Source of the DNA: Myxococcales bacterium
Lineage (GTDB): Bacteria; Myxococcota_A; UBA9160; UBA4427
Length of the DNA stretch: 64,000 bases
NCBI GenBank assembly: GCA_012960035.1
Contig: DUBZ01000112.1
Coordinates: forward strand, 135,518-199,517
Direction of reading: 5' to 3'
The notes beneath the pieces are model-generated. The model searched no databases. It was given only the letters and a program-made list of their open reading frames with translations, and was not told the DNA's origin. The position numbers and the translations under genes were made by a program. This document shows, piece by piece, positions 25,046 through 33,171 of the stretch. Position 1 is the stretch's first letter. Each line of letters begins with the position of its first letter.

Positions 25046-26188
25046 TTGCCCCCCGACGAATCCACCCGAATAGGCGACACCCCACCTGAAGACATGACAC
25101 GTTCGACCCGCGACCCGCAGTCGTTCGGTGGGTCCCTCAATACGTGGCTCTCCGCTCAACTCGGCGCAGGCGCGAACCCCGAAGTGACGGGCGTGTCGAG
25201 CCCCGAGGCCAACGGGATGTCGAGTGAGACGTTGCTGTTCGACGCGGCATGGACCGAAGACGGCGTAAGGACCCAAGGGAGCTTCGTGGCTCGAGTCGAA
25301 CCCGACCCAAACGATTGCCCGGTGTTTCCCTTCTACGATCTCGAAGGCCAGTTTCGTTTGCTGCAACTCTTAAACGAACGAAGCGCCGTCCCAGTACCCG
25401 GGGTGCGCTGGCTCGAACTCGACCCCGAACATCTGGGTGCGCCATTTTTTGTCATGGACTGCGTCGACGGACGCGTCCCTCCCGATGTCCTGCCCTACAC
25501 CTTCGGAAGTTGGCTCACCGAAGCCTCGGAGCCAGAGCGGCGGACCTTGCAAGACTCGAGTGTCGCCCTTTTGGCGGACCTTCACCGCACCGACATCAAA
25601 GGCGTCGATACTTCGTTTTTGGAATTCGACTTGCCCGGGGCGACCCCGCTTGAACGACATCTCGAAAACCAGCGCCGCTACTATGAATGGGTGAAAGGCC
25701 CCCGCAGACATCCAATCATCGAGCAAACCTTTTCATGGCTCGAAAACCATTGGCCTACAGAAGAAGGCGAAGCCGTCATCAGCTGGGGGGACTCGCGCAT
25801 TGGCAACGTCCTGTACGACGGATTCGAACCCGCCGCCGCCCTCGACTGGGAAATGGCCGCCATGGGTCCGCGCGAACTTGATGTCGGCTGGATGATCTTC
25901 CTTCATTGCTTCTTTCAAGAACTCGCAGGGACCGCAGGCATGCCGGGCTTGCCCGACTTCATGCAACCCGCAGAAGTGAGCGCGACCTACGAACGACTTT
26001 CGGGCCACGCGACGCGCGACCTCGAGTGGTACCAGATCTATGCGGGGCTTCGACACGCCATCGTGATGGCACGCGTTCATGCGCGCCGCGTTCACTTCGG
26101 ACAAGCCGAATGGCCCGAGGATCAAGACAGCGTCATCTATCACCGCCCAACGCTCGAGTGCATGCTCGACGGTAGTTGGTGGGACTGA
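25046..26188 (+). CDS. Aminoglycoside-phosphotransferase-fold kinase (ACAD10-N-like)
   Basis: A 380-aa protein of the APH/choline-kinase fold: SSPEANGMSSETLLFDA glycine-rich loop, GSFVARVEP with the ATP-binding Arg/Lys strand, and ISWGDSRIGNVLYDG followed by AALDWEMAAMGPRELDVGW. The catalytic H-G-D is W-G-D here, but the catalytic Asp and the Mg-binding D-W-E are kept. This subgroup appears in lipid- and steroid-degradation operons, where it is thought to phosphorylate hydroxylated acyl-CoAs as in ACAD10/11. It starts at TTG 25046, 20 bp after the crotonase, with GAGGAG eight bases upstream. Confidence 0.8.
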   Translation: MPPDESTRIGDTPPEDMTRSTRDPQSFGGSLNTWLSAQLGAGANPEVTGVSSPEANGMSSETLLFDAAWTEDGVRTQGSFVARVEPDPNDCPVFPFYDLEGQFRLLQLLNERSAVPVPGVRWLELDPEHLGAPFFVMDCVDGRVPPDVLPYTFGSWLTEASEPERRTLQDSSVALLADLHRTDIKGVDTSFLEFDLPGATPLERHLENQRRYYEWVKGPRRHPIIEQTFSWLENHWPTEEGEAVISWGDSRIGNVLYDGFEPAAALDWEMAAMGPRELDVGWMIFLHCFFQELAGTAGMPGLPDFMQPAEVSATYERLSGHATRDLEWYQIYAGLRHAIVMARVHARRVHFGQAEWPEDQDSVIYHRPTLECMLDGSWWD

Positions 26189-26240
26189 CTTCAAGAGCTC
26201 CCCCACGCCGCCCGACCCTTCAGACACAGGACGCACACAC

Positions 26241-27398
26241 ATGCCCAATCCGATCGGCCCTCTCATCGCTGAAGATGAACGCTTCACCCATCAAGTCGCC
26301 GACACCTTTGCAACGGTCGGCACGACCGACCCGTCGTGGACAGAAAAAGTGTGCGCGATGGCGATGGCTCGGGACGGCAGCCTTCAAATCGGATTCGGAC
26401 TCGGCAAGTACACCAACCGCAATGTGATGGACTCGTATGCCGCACTCTCACGCGGAAAAGAACAACTCACCGTTCGGGTGAGCCGCGCCCTTTCGAGCGA
26501 CCCGGAACAGACGGTGATCGGTCCGATCTCCTACGAAGTCGTGGAGCCCCTGCGCAAAGTCCGCTTTCGACTCGAAGCCAATGAATGCCAACCGATCGCA
26601 TTCGATTGGCTCTTCGAAGCGGTCGTGCCGCCCTTTATGGAAGAGCGCACGCACCTGCGCCAGCAGTTTCGCGTGATGAGTGAACTCGTGCGCTACCACC
26701 AAACGGGGACCGCTTCGGGTTGGATCGAACTTGATGGCGAGCGCCATGAGATGACGCCGGACACCTGGGTCTCGACCCGAGATCATAGTTGGGGCGTCCG
26801 CTATGACGTGGGGGTGCCAGGCACCGACGTAGAGCCGCGGCCCACCATCCCGCCGGGTGTCGGTTTCATGATGATCTGGTGCCCTGTGCTGATGGAACGC
26901 CCGGACGGGAGCCATTATGCGATGCACCTGCACTTCACCCGGTACGCGGCTCCGGGCTTCCATCAAAAGATGACCACCGCGCGAATCGAACACCCTGACG
27001 GTGGCGAAGAGGTAATCGAAGAGATTGACCCAGAGCTTCGGTTCAACGCGAGCAACCGTCGCCTCGAAGGTGGGGCACTCTCTTGCACGATGGCGGACGG
27101 AAGCGCGAGGACTCTCGACATTGAAGTGATGGGTGACACGGGCGTGCACCTTGGTGCGGGGCTGTACTTTGGTTTCGACGGCCATCACCACGGAGAGTGG
27201 CGCGGAAACTTCAACATCGAGGGCGAGCGCATCACAGACTGCTCGACCCCCGAGCAAGCGAGGCGCTTGCATCAGATCCGCGACACCACGATTCGAGTGA
27301 CGGACAGCGCGACCGGCGCCGTGGGTTGGGGAAACTGCCAACCCATCGCCGCGGGTCCATGGCCGGAACTTGGGCTCGATGACGATTCTTGGATGTAG
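26241..27398 (+). CDS. Lipocalin/CrtC-like hypothetical protein
   Basis: A 385-aa, beta-rich protein. Recognisable pieces are EKVCAMAMARDGSLQIGFGL, KVRFRLEANECQPIAFDWLF, TWVSTRDHSWGVRYDVGVPG and GVHLGAGLYFGFDGHHHGEW. Proteins with the T-R-D-H-S-W-G-x-R element form a large family related to tocopherol cyclase and carotenoid-hydratase-like lipocalin folds (DUF7064/7065 type). They are frequent in sterol- and lipid-degrading bacteria, and no enzyme activity has been assigned. ATG 26241 is preceded by AGGA. It lies between the kinase and the DUF3556 gene in the operon-like run. Confidence 0.7.
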   Translation: MPNPIGPLIAEDERFTHQVADTFATVGTTDPSWTEKVCAMAMARDGSLQIGFGLGKYTNRNVMDSYAALSRGKEQLTVRVSRALSSDPEQTVIGPISYEVVEPLRKVRFRLEANECQPIAFDWLFEAVVPPFMEERTHLRQQFRVMSELVRYHQTGTASGWIELDGERHEMTPDTWVSTRDHSWGVRYDVGVPGTDVEPRPTIPPGVGFMMIWCPVLMERPDGSHYAMHLHFTRYAAPGFHQKMTTARIEHPDGGEEVIEEIDPELRFNASNRRLEGGALSCTMADGSARTLDIEVMGDTGVHLGAGLYFGFDGHHHGEWRGNFNIEGERITDCSTPEQARRLHQIRDTTIRVTDSATGAVGWGNCQPIAAGPWPELGLDDDSWM

Positions 27399-27441
27399 CG
27401 CGAACAACCAGAACACCCCGCGAGACTGAGGAGCGAAGTTG

Positions 27442-29157
27442 ATGGCGATTTCACAAACCGAAATTCCTCCGTACGAGCTGAGCGATGTTCCCGATGTAAA
27501 GGCATTGCCGTTTCATGAGCGCGCGCGTCTGATTGGCCGCATGTGGGCATCGCAGCAGAACGCGACGCCTTTTTCTGTGATCGTGATGTACTGGCTCAAG
27601 TACCTCCTCTTGTTCGCCGGCGGCTGGGCTTTTTTTAATACATTTTCGTCGACCTACACCAGCCTGCTCGACGTGGGATCCTGGGCCTTTACTCCGGTTG
27701 CGTTCCAGAAGGCCCTTGTCTGGGCAATGTTTTACGAATGCTTGGGACTCGGCTGTTCTTCGGGCCCGATGAACGCGCGCTTCTGGCCACCGATCGGGGG
27801 ACTTCTCCACTTTCTCCGCCCCGGTACAACGAAGCTTGCGCTCTACCCCAAGCTCCCCGTGCTCGGCGGAAGCACCCGCAGCGTGTTCGACGTCGTCCTT
27901 TACTCCGTCCACATGCTCTTCTTGCTGCGCGCCCTGCTCTCGCCCGCGATCACGCCCGACCTGCTGGTCCCAACCTGCATCATCCTTCCGATCCTCGGCG
28001 TCGCGGACAAAACGATCTTCCTCGCCGCACGTTCTGAGCACTACTTGATCGGCATCATCTGCATGGCCGGAGCGTTCGCGGGGGGCGTTTGGATCGCGGC
28101 GTGTCAGATCCTTTGGTGTTGCATTTGGTTTTGGGCGGCGACGTCAAAGCTCAACCATCACTTTCCGTCCGTGATCATGGTCATGATGAACAACGGGCCG
28201 TTCTTCCCCGCGTTCCTCAAGAACCGGCTCTTCGTCAACTACCCGGACGACCTGCGACCTTCGAAATTTGCAACCTTCATGGCCCATTTGGGCACCGCGA
28301 CCGAGTATGCGATCCCATTCATCCTGCTCCTGAGCGACAGCACGGCGTTGACCGGTGGCATGCTGTTCGTCGCGTTCGGTTTTCACGGCTTCATCGCACT
28401 CAACAATCCTTCGGGTATGCCGATCGAGTGGAACATCTTGATGGTCTACGGCGCGATCTTCCTGTTCGGCTTCAACCCCGAAGTAAGCGTTCTTTCCGTC
28501 GCCGAAGTTCCGTGGCTCGCCGCGCTGATGTTCTGCTCTTTGATCCTGCTTCCTCTGTACGGAAACTTCGTGCCATCGCGCGTCTCGTTCCTACTTTCCA
28601 TGCGGTACTACGCGGGGAATTGGGCCTACAACATTTGGTTCTTCCGGGGCGATAGCGCGAAAAAAATAAACAAGCTCAAGAAGGCGGCGGGCACGATGCG
28701 CGAACAACTCGAGGGCATGATCGATGACCCGCTCGCGGTCGAAACCGTCATGATGTCGACTCCGGCCATCCGCCTCGCGCACCTTCAGGGCAAGGCCCTG
28801 TTCGACGCGATCCCCCACGCCATGGACAACGTCGACGAATATGAATGGATGGAAGGCGAAATTGTCGCCGGACTCGCGCTCGGCTGGAACTTCGGCGACG
28901 GCCATTTGAATGAAACACGCCTGCTCGAAGTCATTCAGGAACAATGCGGCTTCGAAGAAGGAGAGCTGCGGGTGGTGATGGTCGAGTCGCAGCCGCTGTT
29001 CGGGCGCGCGATGCATTGGAAGGCCGTCGATGCCGTCACCGGCGTACTGGCCGAAGGCGACGCCCTCATCGAGAAGATGCGAAAAGAACAACCCTGGCCG
29101 ACCGGCGACAGTGCTCGGCCCTTCATCGACGCCGTCGCGCGAAAATCCGCTGGTTAA
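27442..29157 (+). CDS. DUF3556 transmembrane protein
   Basis: A 571-aa integral membrane protein. About ten hydrophobic segments occupy residues 45-400, for example VIVMYWLKYLLLFAGGWAFF, GIICMAGAFAGGVWIAACQI and MLFVAFGFHGFIALNN. The loops AATSKLNHHFPSVIMVMMNN and NNPSGMPIEWNILMVYG are family landmarks. A soluble C-terminal part of about 150 aa follows (KINKLKKAAGTMREQLEGMI, EQPWPTGDSARPFIDAV). DUF3556 is known from mycobacteria and related lipid users and has no assigned function; it may transport or sense the substrate. Start ATG 27442 has GAGGAGCG upstream. Confidence 0.85.
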   Translation: MAISQTEIPPYELSDVPDVKALPFHERARLIGRMWASQQNATPFSVIVMYWLKYLLLFAGGWAFFNTFSSTYTSLLDVGSWAFTPVAFQKALVWAMFYECLGLGCSSGPMNARFWPPIGGLLHFLRPGTTKLALYPKLPVLGGSTRSVFDVVLYSVHMLFLLRALLSPAITPDLLVPTCIILPILGVADKTIFLAARSEHYLIGIICMAGAFAGGVWIAACQILWCCIWFWAATSKLNHHFPSVIMVMMNNGPFFPAFLKNRLFVNYPDDLRPSKFATFMAHLGTATEYAIPFILLLSDSTALTGGMLFVAFGFHGFIALNNPSGMPIEWNILMVYGAIFLFGFNPEVSVLSVAEVPWLAALMFCSLILLPLYGNFVPSRVSFLLSMRYYAGNWAYNIWFFRGDSAKKINKLKKAAGTMREQLEGMIDDPLAVETVMMSTPAIRLAHLQGKALFDAIPHAMDNVDEYEWMEGEIVAGLALGWNFGDGHLNETRLLEVIQEQCGFEEGELRVVMVESQPLFGRAMHWKAVDAVTGVLAEGDALIEKMRKEQPWPTGDSARPFIDAVARKSAG

Positions 29158-29189
29158 GATCCACGGGTTTCGCGCTTCGGTTGCCCTAT

Positions 29190-29220
29190 CTTGGCAGAAC
29201 GCTTGGCAGCACGCTTGGCG
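29190..29220. repeat. 12-bp tandem repeat upstream of the aldehyde dehydrogenase
   Basis: CTTGGCAGAACG (29190) and CTTGGCAGCACG (29202) are followed by a partial third copy CTTGGCG (29214). The array lies in the 106-bp gap between the DUF3556 gene and the aldehyde dehydrogenase, the widest gap in this gene run. Confidence 0.65.
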
Positions 29221-29263
29221 ACCTCCCCTGGTACGCAACACCACAGCCCCGAAAGGAACGCAT

Positions 29264-30673
29264 ATGAGTGACTACACGCTGACGATCGAGGGCAAGGCTT
29301 GTGCCGCCGACAAGACTTTTGGGGTCATCAACCCCGCAACCGAAGAAGTCTTCGCCCAGGCTCCCGACGCTTCAAAGGCGGACCTCGACGCCGCGGTCGC
29401 GGCAGCCAACGCAGCGTTTCCCGCTTGGCGAGACACGCCCCTCGAAGATCGCAAGGCTGCGCTCAACGCCATGGCGGATCGTGTCGACGCAGAAGTGGAT
29501 TCGATGGCGGAAGTGTTGGTCCACGAACAAGGCAAGAGCCTTGCCAACGCTCAGTTCGAAGTCCGCGGTACCGCCATGTGGCTGCGCGCGTCAGCAGCGA
29601 CCGACCTGCCCACTGAAGTCCTGTCGGACAGTGAAACACAGCGCGTTGAATTGCGTCGCAGGCCGCTCGGCGTCGTCGGCGCGATCACGCCATGGAACTT
29701 CCCACTCTTGCTTTCGATTTGGAAAGTGGGTCCGGCACTCGTCACCGGCAACACGATGGTGCTCAAGCCGTCCCCTTACACGCCGCTTACCGTGCTTCGC
29801 TTCGGCGAGATTGTGCGCGAGGTGTTACCGCCGGGTGTTCTTAACGTTGTGTCGGGTGGAGACGATCTCGGCAAGTGGATGACGGACCATTCGGACATCC
29901 ATAAGATTTCGTTCACGGGCTCAGGGCCGACCGGCAAGAAGATCATGGCGAGCGCGGCGGGCAGCTTGAAGCGCATCACCCTTGAACTCGGGGGCAACGA
30001 CCCCGCCATCGTGCGCGGCGATGCCAACCCCAGCGAAATCGCGGGACCGATCTTCAACATGGCCTTCCAGAACAGCGGGCAGGTATGTGGCGCGATCAAG
30101 CGACTCTACGTGCACGACGACATCTACGAAGACATGTGCGAAGCCCTCGTCGAAAAGGCGAAAGAAAAAACCGTGGGCAACGGCATGACGGCCGGTACGG
30201 ACTTCGGCCCCGTACAGAACAAGATGCAGTACGACATCGTCTGCGATCTTGCGAAGAGCGCAAAAGAAGACGGTGGACGTTTCTTGATCGGAGGAGAGCC
30301 GACCGAGGGCACTGGATACTTCTTCCCGCTCACCCTCGTTGCCGATCTCACAGATGGCAACCGGCTCGTCGACGAAGAACCCTTTGGACCGATCCTGCCC
30401 ATCATTCGCTTTACCGACGACGACGACGTCGTGGCTCGGGCGAACGACACGACCTTCGGGCTCGGGGGATCGGTTTGGAGTGCAGACACCGAGCGCGCTA
30501 CGCAAATGGCAGAGCGGCTCGATACAGGCTCAGCCTGGGTGAATCAGCATTTCGACGTCAGTCCCTTCTTGCCGTTTGGCGGCGTAAAGGAATCGGGCAT
30601 GGGCGTAGAAAATGGTCCGTGGGGCCTCGCTGAATTCACATCCTCGCAGGTGTTGAACATCAAGAAGGGCTGA
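29264..30673 (+). CDS. NAD(P)-dependent aldehyde dehydrogenase
   Basis: A complete 469-aa ALDH. Key elements are ITPWNFPLLLSIWKVGPALV (Asn145), SFTGSGPTGKKIMASAAG (cofactor loop), LELGGNDPAIV with the general base Glu241 and NSGQVCGAIKRLYVHDDIYE with nucleophile Cys275. EEPFGPILPIIRF and the tail LPFGGVKESGMGVENG follow. The length and the P-F-G-G-x-K-x-S-G end fit class 1/2-like or betaine-type ALDHs acting on aliphatic or terpenoid aldehydes. CGAAAGGAACGCAT precedes ATG 29264. It would oxidise an aldehyde released in the pathway to the acid for CoA activation. Confidence 0.92.
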   Translation: MSDYTLTIEGKACAADKTFGVINPATEEVFAQAPDASKADLDAAVAAANAAFPAWRDTPLEDRKAALNAMADRVDAEVDSMAEVLVHEQGKSLANAQFEVRGTAMWLRASAATDLPTEVLSDSETQRVELRRRPLGVVGAITPWNFPLLLSIWKVGPALVTGNTMVLKPSPYTPLTVLRFGEIVREVLPPGVLNVVSGGDDLGKWMTDHSDIHKISFTGSGPTGKKIMASAAGSLKRITLELGGNDPAIVRGDANPSEIAGPIFNMAFQNSGQVCGAIKRLYVHDDIYEDMCEALVEKAKEKTVGNGMTAGTDFGPVQNKMQYDIVCDLAKSAKEDGGRFLIGGEPTEGTGYFFPLTLVADLTDGNRLVDEEPFGPILPIIRFTDDDDVVARANDTTFGLGGSVWSADTERATQMAERLDTGSAWVNQHFDVSPFLPFGGVKESGMGVENGPWGLAEFTSSQVLNIKKG

Positions 30674-30724
30674 GCACTCCTCAGCGCACCCGCTTCATCT
30701 TCAGAAAATCAGGAGTACGCAGAC

Positions 30725-31120
30725 ATGGCCGATTCGGAACGCAGAAAGCGCGGCGTTGAAATGATCAAAGAAGTCTACGCGGGCGACGTCATCGTTCCCC
30801 CGGAAGGCGCGATGGCATTTACCGACATCATGCTCGAACAAGTCTTCGCCGAAGTCTGGTCCCGCGACGTGCTGTCAATTCGAGATCGTCGCTTGCTCCT
30901 ACTGGGCATCATCGCCGAAAAAGGCGAAGTGAATACGTTCGGCATCCAGGCGAAGGCATCGCTCAAGCGCGGCGAGCTTGAGCCCGACGAATTGCGCGAG
31001 CTGCTGTTGATGATCGCGCAGTACTCCGGCTACCCGAGGGCGGCTGCGCTTGTCGGCGTGATCGAACAGAAGATCGCCGAAGTCGCCAAAGAGAAAACCA
31101 AAGAAAAAGACGAAGGCTAG
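30725..31120 (+). CDS. Carboxymuconolactone-decarboxylase-family (CMD) protein
   Basis: A 131-aa single-domain protein: RRKRGVEMIKEVYAGDVIVP, RDVLSIRDRRLLLLGIIAEK and DELRELLLMIAQYSGYPRAA. This is the helical AhpD/PcaC fold of the CMD family. The C-x-x-C of AhpD peroxidases is absent, so a PcaC-like role (decarboxylation, or a non-catalytic helper) is more likely than peroxidase activity. The C-terminus is a charged tail (VAKEKTKEKDEG). AGGAG is ten bases before ATG 30725. It stands directly in front of bioA with a 9-bp gap. Confidence 0.85.
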   Translation: MADSERRKRGVEMIKEVYAGDVIVPPEGAMAFTDIMLEQVFAEVWSRDVLSIRDRRLLLLGIIAEKGEVNTFGIQAKASLKRGELEPDELRELLLMIAQYSGYPRAAALVGVIEQKIAEVAKEKTKEKDEG

Positions 31121-31129
31121 GCAAAGACG

Positions 31130-32416
31130 TTGAACCCTCGCGAACTCGCTGCGGACCTGGTTGCTCGCGATCACAAGAGCGTTTGGCACCCCTACGCGCC
31201 CCCCGAAGCGAACCCGCTCTATCCCGTCGAGAGTGCGTCTGGCGTCCATCTGCACTTGACCGACGGACGCGTCCTCGTCGACGGCATGTCGTCCTGGTGG
31301 TCTGCGATCCACGGCTACCGACACCCCGCCATCGAAGCAGCATTGCACGATCAACTCTCGCGCCTACCTCACGTGATGTTTGGCGGTTTGACCCACGAGC
31401 CAGCAGTGCGGCTTTGCGAGCGGCTCATTGCCCTCACTCCTGCGGGCCTCGACCGGGTGTTTTTGTGCGACTCGGGATCGATCGCGGTTGAAGTCGCGAT
31501 CAAGGTCGCCTTCCAGTACTGGCTTTCGAAGGGACGCCCCGAACGCAATCGCCTACTGACCGTTCGCGGCGGCTATCACGGCGACACGTTTGCAACGATG
31601 GCAGTGTGCGATCCAGTCAACGGCATGCACGACTTCTTTCAAGGCGTGCTGCCAGATCACTTCTTCGCCGAACGTCCGAGCTGTCGCTTCGACGAACCGT
31701 TCGAAGAACGTCACATCGCCGACCTCGAAGCAAAGCTGCAACAGCACGGCGATCAGATCGCGGGGGTCATCCTCGAGCCTGTCGTTCAAGGCGCAGGCGG
31801 CATGTGGTTCTACGCACCGGAATACCTTCGGCGACTACGCGCGCTTTGCGATGAACACGACGTCCTCTTGATCTTCGACGAAATCGCAACAGGCTTTGGA
31901 CGAACGGGAGAGATGTTCGGCGCAGATCACGCTGGGGTGTCTCCCGATATTCTGAGTCTCGGCAAGTCACTCACTGGCGGCACGCTGACGTTGGCGGCGA
32001 CGCTCATGAGCGAACGCGTCAGCAGCACAATCGCCAAAGGTGAGCCGGGTGCGCTGATGCACGGCCCGACCTACATGGCGAACCCCCTCGCCTGCGCGGC
32101 CGCACACGCGAGCCTCGACCTGCTTGAGACCACGCCGTGGCGTGATCGTGTGAAGACCCTCGAAGCCGGACTGCGCAAAGGCCTTGAACCCTGCCGCGAA
32201 CTGGAGAACGTTTCCGATGTCCGCGTGCTTGGAGCGATCGGCGTCGTGGAACTCAAAGAGCCGGTCGACATGAGCTTGGTGCAACCCGCCTTCGTCGAGC
32301 ATGGCGTGTGGGTGCGACCGTTCGGGCGGCTCGTCTATTTGATGCCGCCGTTCGTCACCGAGGCCGAGCAACTAGACCAGCTTACGAATGCGGTCTGCGC
32401 TGTGGTTCGAGGCTGA
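31130..32416 (+). CDS. bioA: Adenosylmethionine-8-amino-7-oxononanoate aminotransferase
   Basis: A 428-aa fold-type-I PLP aminotransferase with the BioA pattern: VWHPYAPPEANPLYPVESAS, DGMSSWWSAIHGYRHPAIE (the W-W-x-x-x-x-G segment binds substrate), FLCDSGSIAVEVAIKVAFQY, IFDEIATGFGRTG with Asp250 and SLGKSLTGG with the PLP Lys at 279. It converts KAPA to DAPA in biotin synthesis using SAM as amino donor. No other bio genes are in the window. It starts at TTG 31130 nine bases after the CMD stop, so it may be a co-transcribed housekeeping gene rather than a pathway member. Biotin supply could matter for acyl-CoA carboxylation. Confidence 0.9.
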   Translation: MNPRELAADLVARDHKSVWHPYAPPEANPLYPVESASGVHLHLTDGRVLVDGMSSWWSAIHGYRHPAIEAALHDQLSRLPHVMFGGLTHEPAVRLCERLIALTPAGLDRVFLCDSGSIAVEVAIKVAFQYWLSKGRPERNRLLTVRGGYHGDTFATMAVCDPVNGMHDFFQGVLPDHFFAERPSCRFDEPFEERHIADLEAKLQQHGDQIAGVILEPVVQGAGGMWFYAPEYLRRLRALCDEHDVLLIFDEIATGFGRTGEMFGADHAGVSPDILSLGKSLTGGTLTLAATLMSERVSSTIAKGEPGALMHGPTYMANPLACAAAHASLDLLETTPWRDRVKTLEAGLRKGLEPCRELENVSDVRVLGAIGVVELKEPVDMSLVQPAFVEHGVWVRPFGRLVYLMPPFVTEAEQLDQLTNAVCAVVRG

Positions 32417-32488
32417 AACCCGCCTGAGTTCGCCCTCAATGTCGGTTTCGGCCCTCCCACATCCGCGTTTCAGCCTTGGCGCGTTCAT

Positions 32489-32517
32489 TTGACAGCATTA
32501 AATTTACAACGTATACC
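32489..32517 (+). promoter_or_regulatory. Sigma-70-type promoter for the TetR gene, apparently leaderless
   Basis: TTGACA at 32489-32494 and TATACC at 32512-32517 are separated by exactly 17 bp, giving 6/6 and 4/6 matches to the vegetative consensus. The expected transcription start, about seven bases past the -10, falls on the ATG at 32524. The mRNA would then have no leader. The spacer contains the palindrome TAAATTTA. No Shine-Dalgarno is seen. Confidence 0.6.
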
Positions 32518-32523
32518 AATGCC

Positions 32524-33108
32524 ATGCCGAGAGCCGCCCTATCTCAGAGTGAAGTCGACGACTTCCGCGAAAGCTTGTGCGACACAGCGACGCGGCTCTT
32601 TGCCCAGTGCGGCTACGAGGGTGTCACGATGCGCGCCCTGGCAACCAGCCTTGGCTGCAGCCCAATGACCCCGTACCGCTACTTTGAAAACAAGGCTGAG
32701 ATCTTCGGCGCCGTTCGCTCCGCAGGCTTCGCTCGCTTCGCCGACGCCCTCGAAGATTCAGTGCGCGGACAAACTGATCACGTAGAGATCATGCGCGCCC
32801 TTTGTCGCGCATACGTTCAATTCGCAATGACGGAGCCCCATGCCTACCGCATCATGTTTGAACTCAACCAGCCCGCAAGCATTCGCATTGACGACTTGCG
32901 CAGCTGGAAGGTCATCCACGGCGCGGTGTCCGCTGCGATCGCCGACGGTTTGATAACGGGCCACCCAGACATCGTCGCGCACCTGCTTTGGTCCGGCATA
33001 CACGGTCAGGTGGCGCTTCACCTTTCAGGGCATTTGAACTTGGGGGTCGATCTCGACCAACTCGTCCAAGCGTTTCTCGCTCGGGAACTCAGCAGCTTCA
33101 ACGTTTAG
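32524..33108 (+). CDS. TetR-family transcriptional regulator
   Basis: A 194-aa regulator. The N-terminal HTH is clear: LCDTATRLFAQCGYEGVTM, RALATSLGCSPMTPYRYFEN and KAEIFGAVRSAGFARFADAL, residues about 14-70. The C-terminal ligand-binding half (VEIMRALCRAYVQFAMTEP, YRIMFELNQPA, HLLWSGIHGQVALHLSGHL) resembles the TetR_C_33-type regulators of lipid and steroid genes. The chosen ATG 32524 coincides with the predicted transcription start. It stands alone between bioA and the carotenoid-oxygenase gene, which it may control. The effector is unknown. Confidence 0.88.
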   Translation: MPRAALSQSEVDDFRESLCDTATRLFAQCGYEGVTMRALATSLGCSPMTPYRYFENKAEIFGAVRSAGFARFADALEDSVRGQTDHVEIMRALCRAYVQFAMTEPHAYRIMFELNQPASIRIDDLRSWKVIHGAVSAAIADGLITGHPDIVAHLLWSGIHGQVALHLSGHLNLGVDLDQLVQAFLARELSSFNV

Positions 33109-33171
33109 TTTGCTAGCGCCATTTTCATTCCGCGCCTTCCCGCACAAAACGCGGGAACATAAAAGGAACAC

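Noticed and set aside
27442-29157. Fusion of a membrane protein with a soluble enzyme
   Set aside because: The soluble tail is normal for DUF3556 proteins of about 570 aa, so it is not a new fusion.
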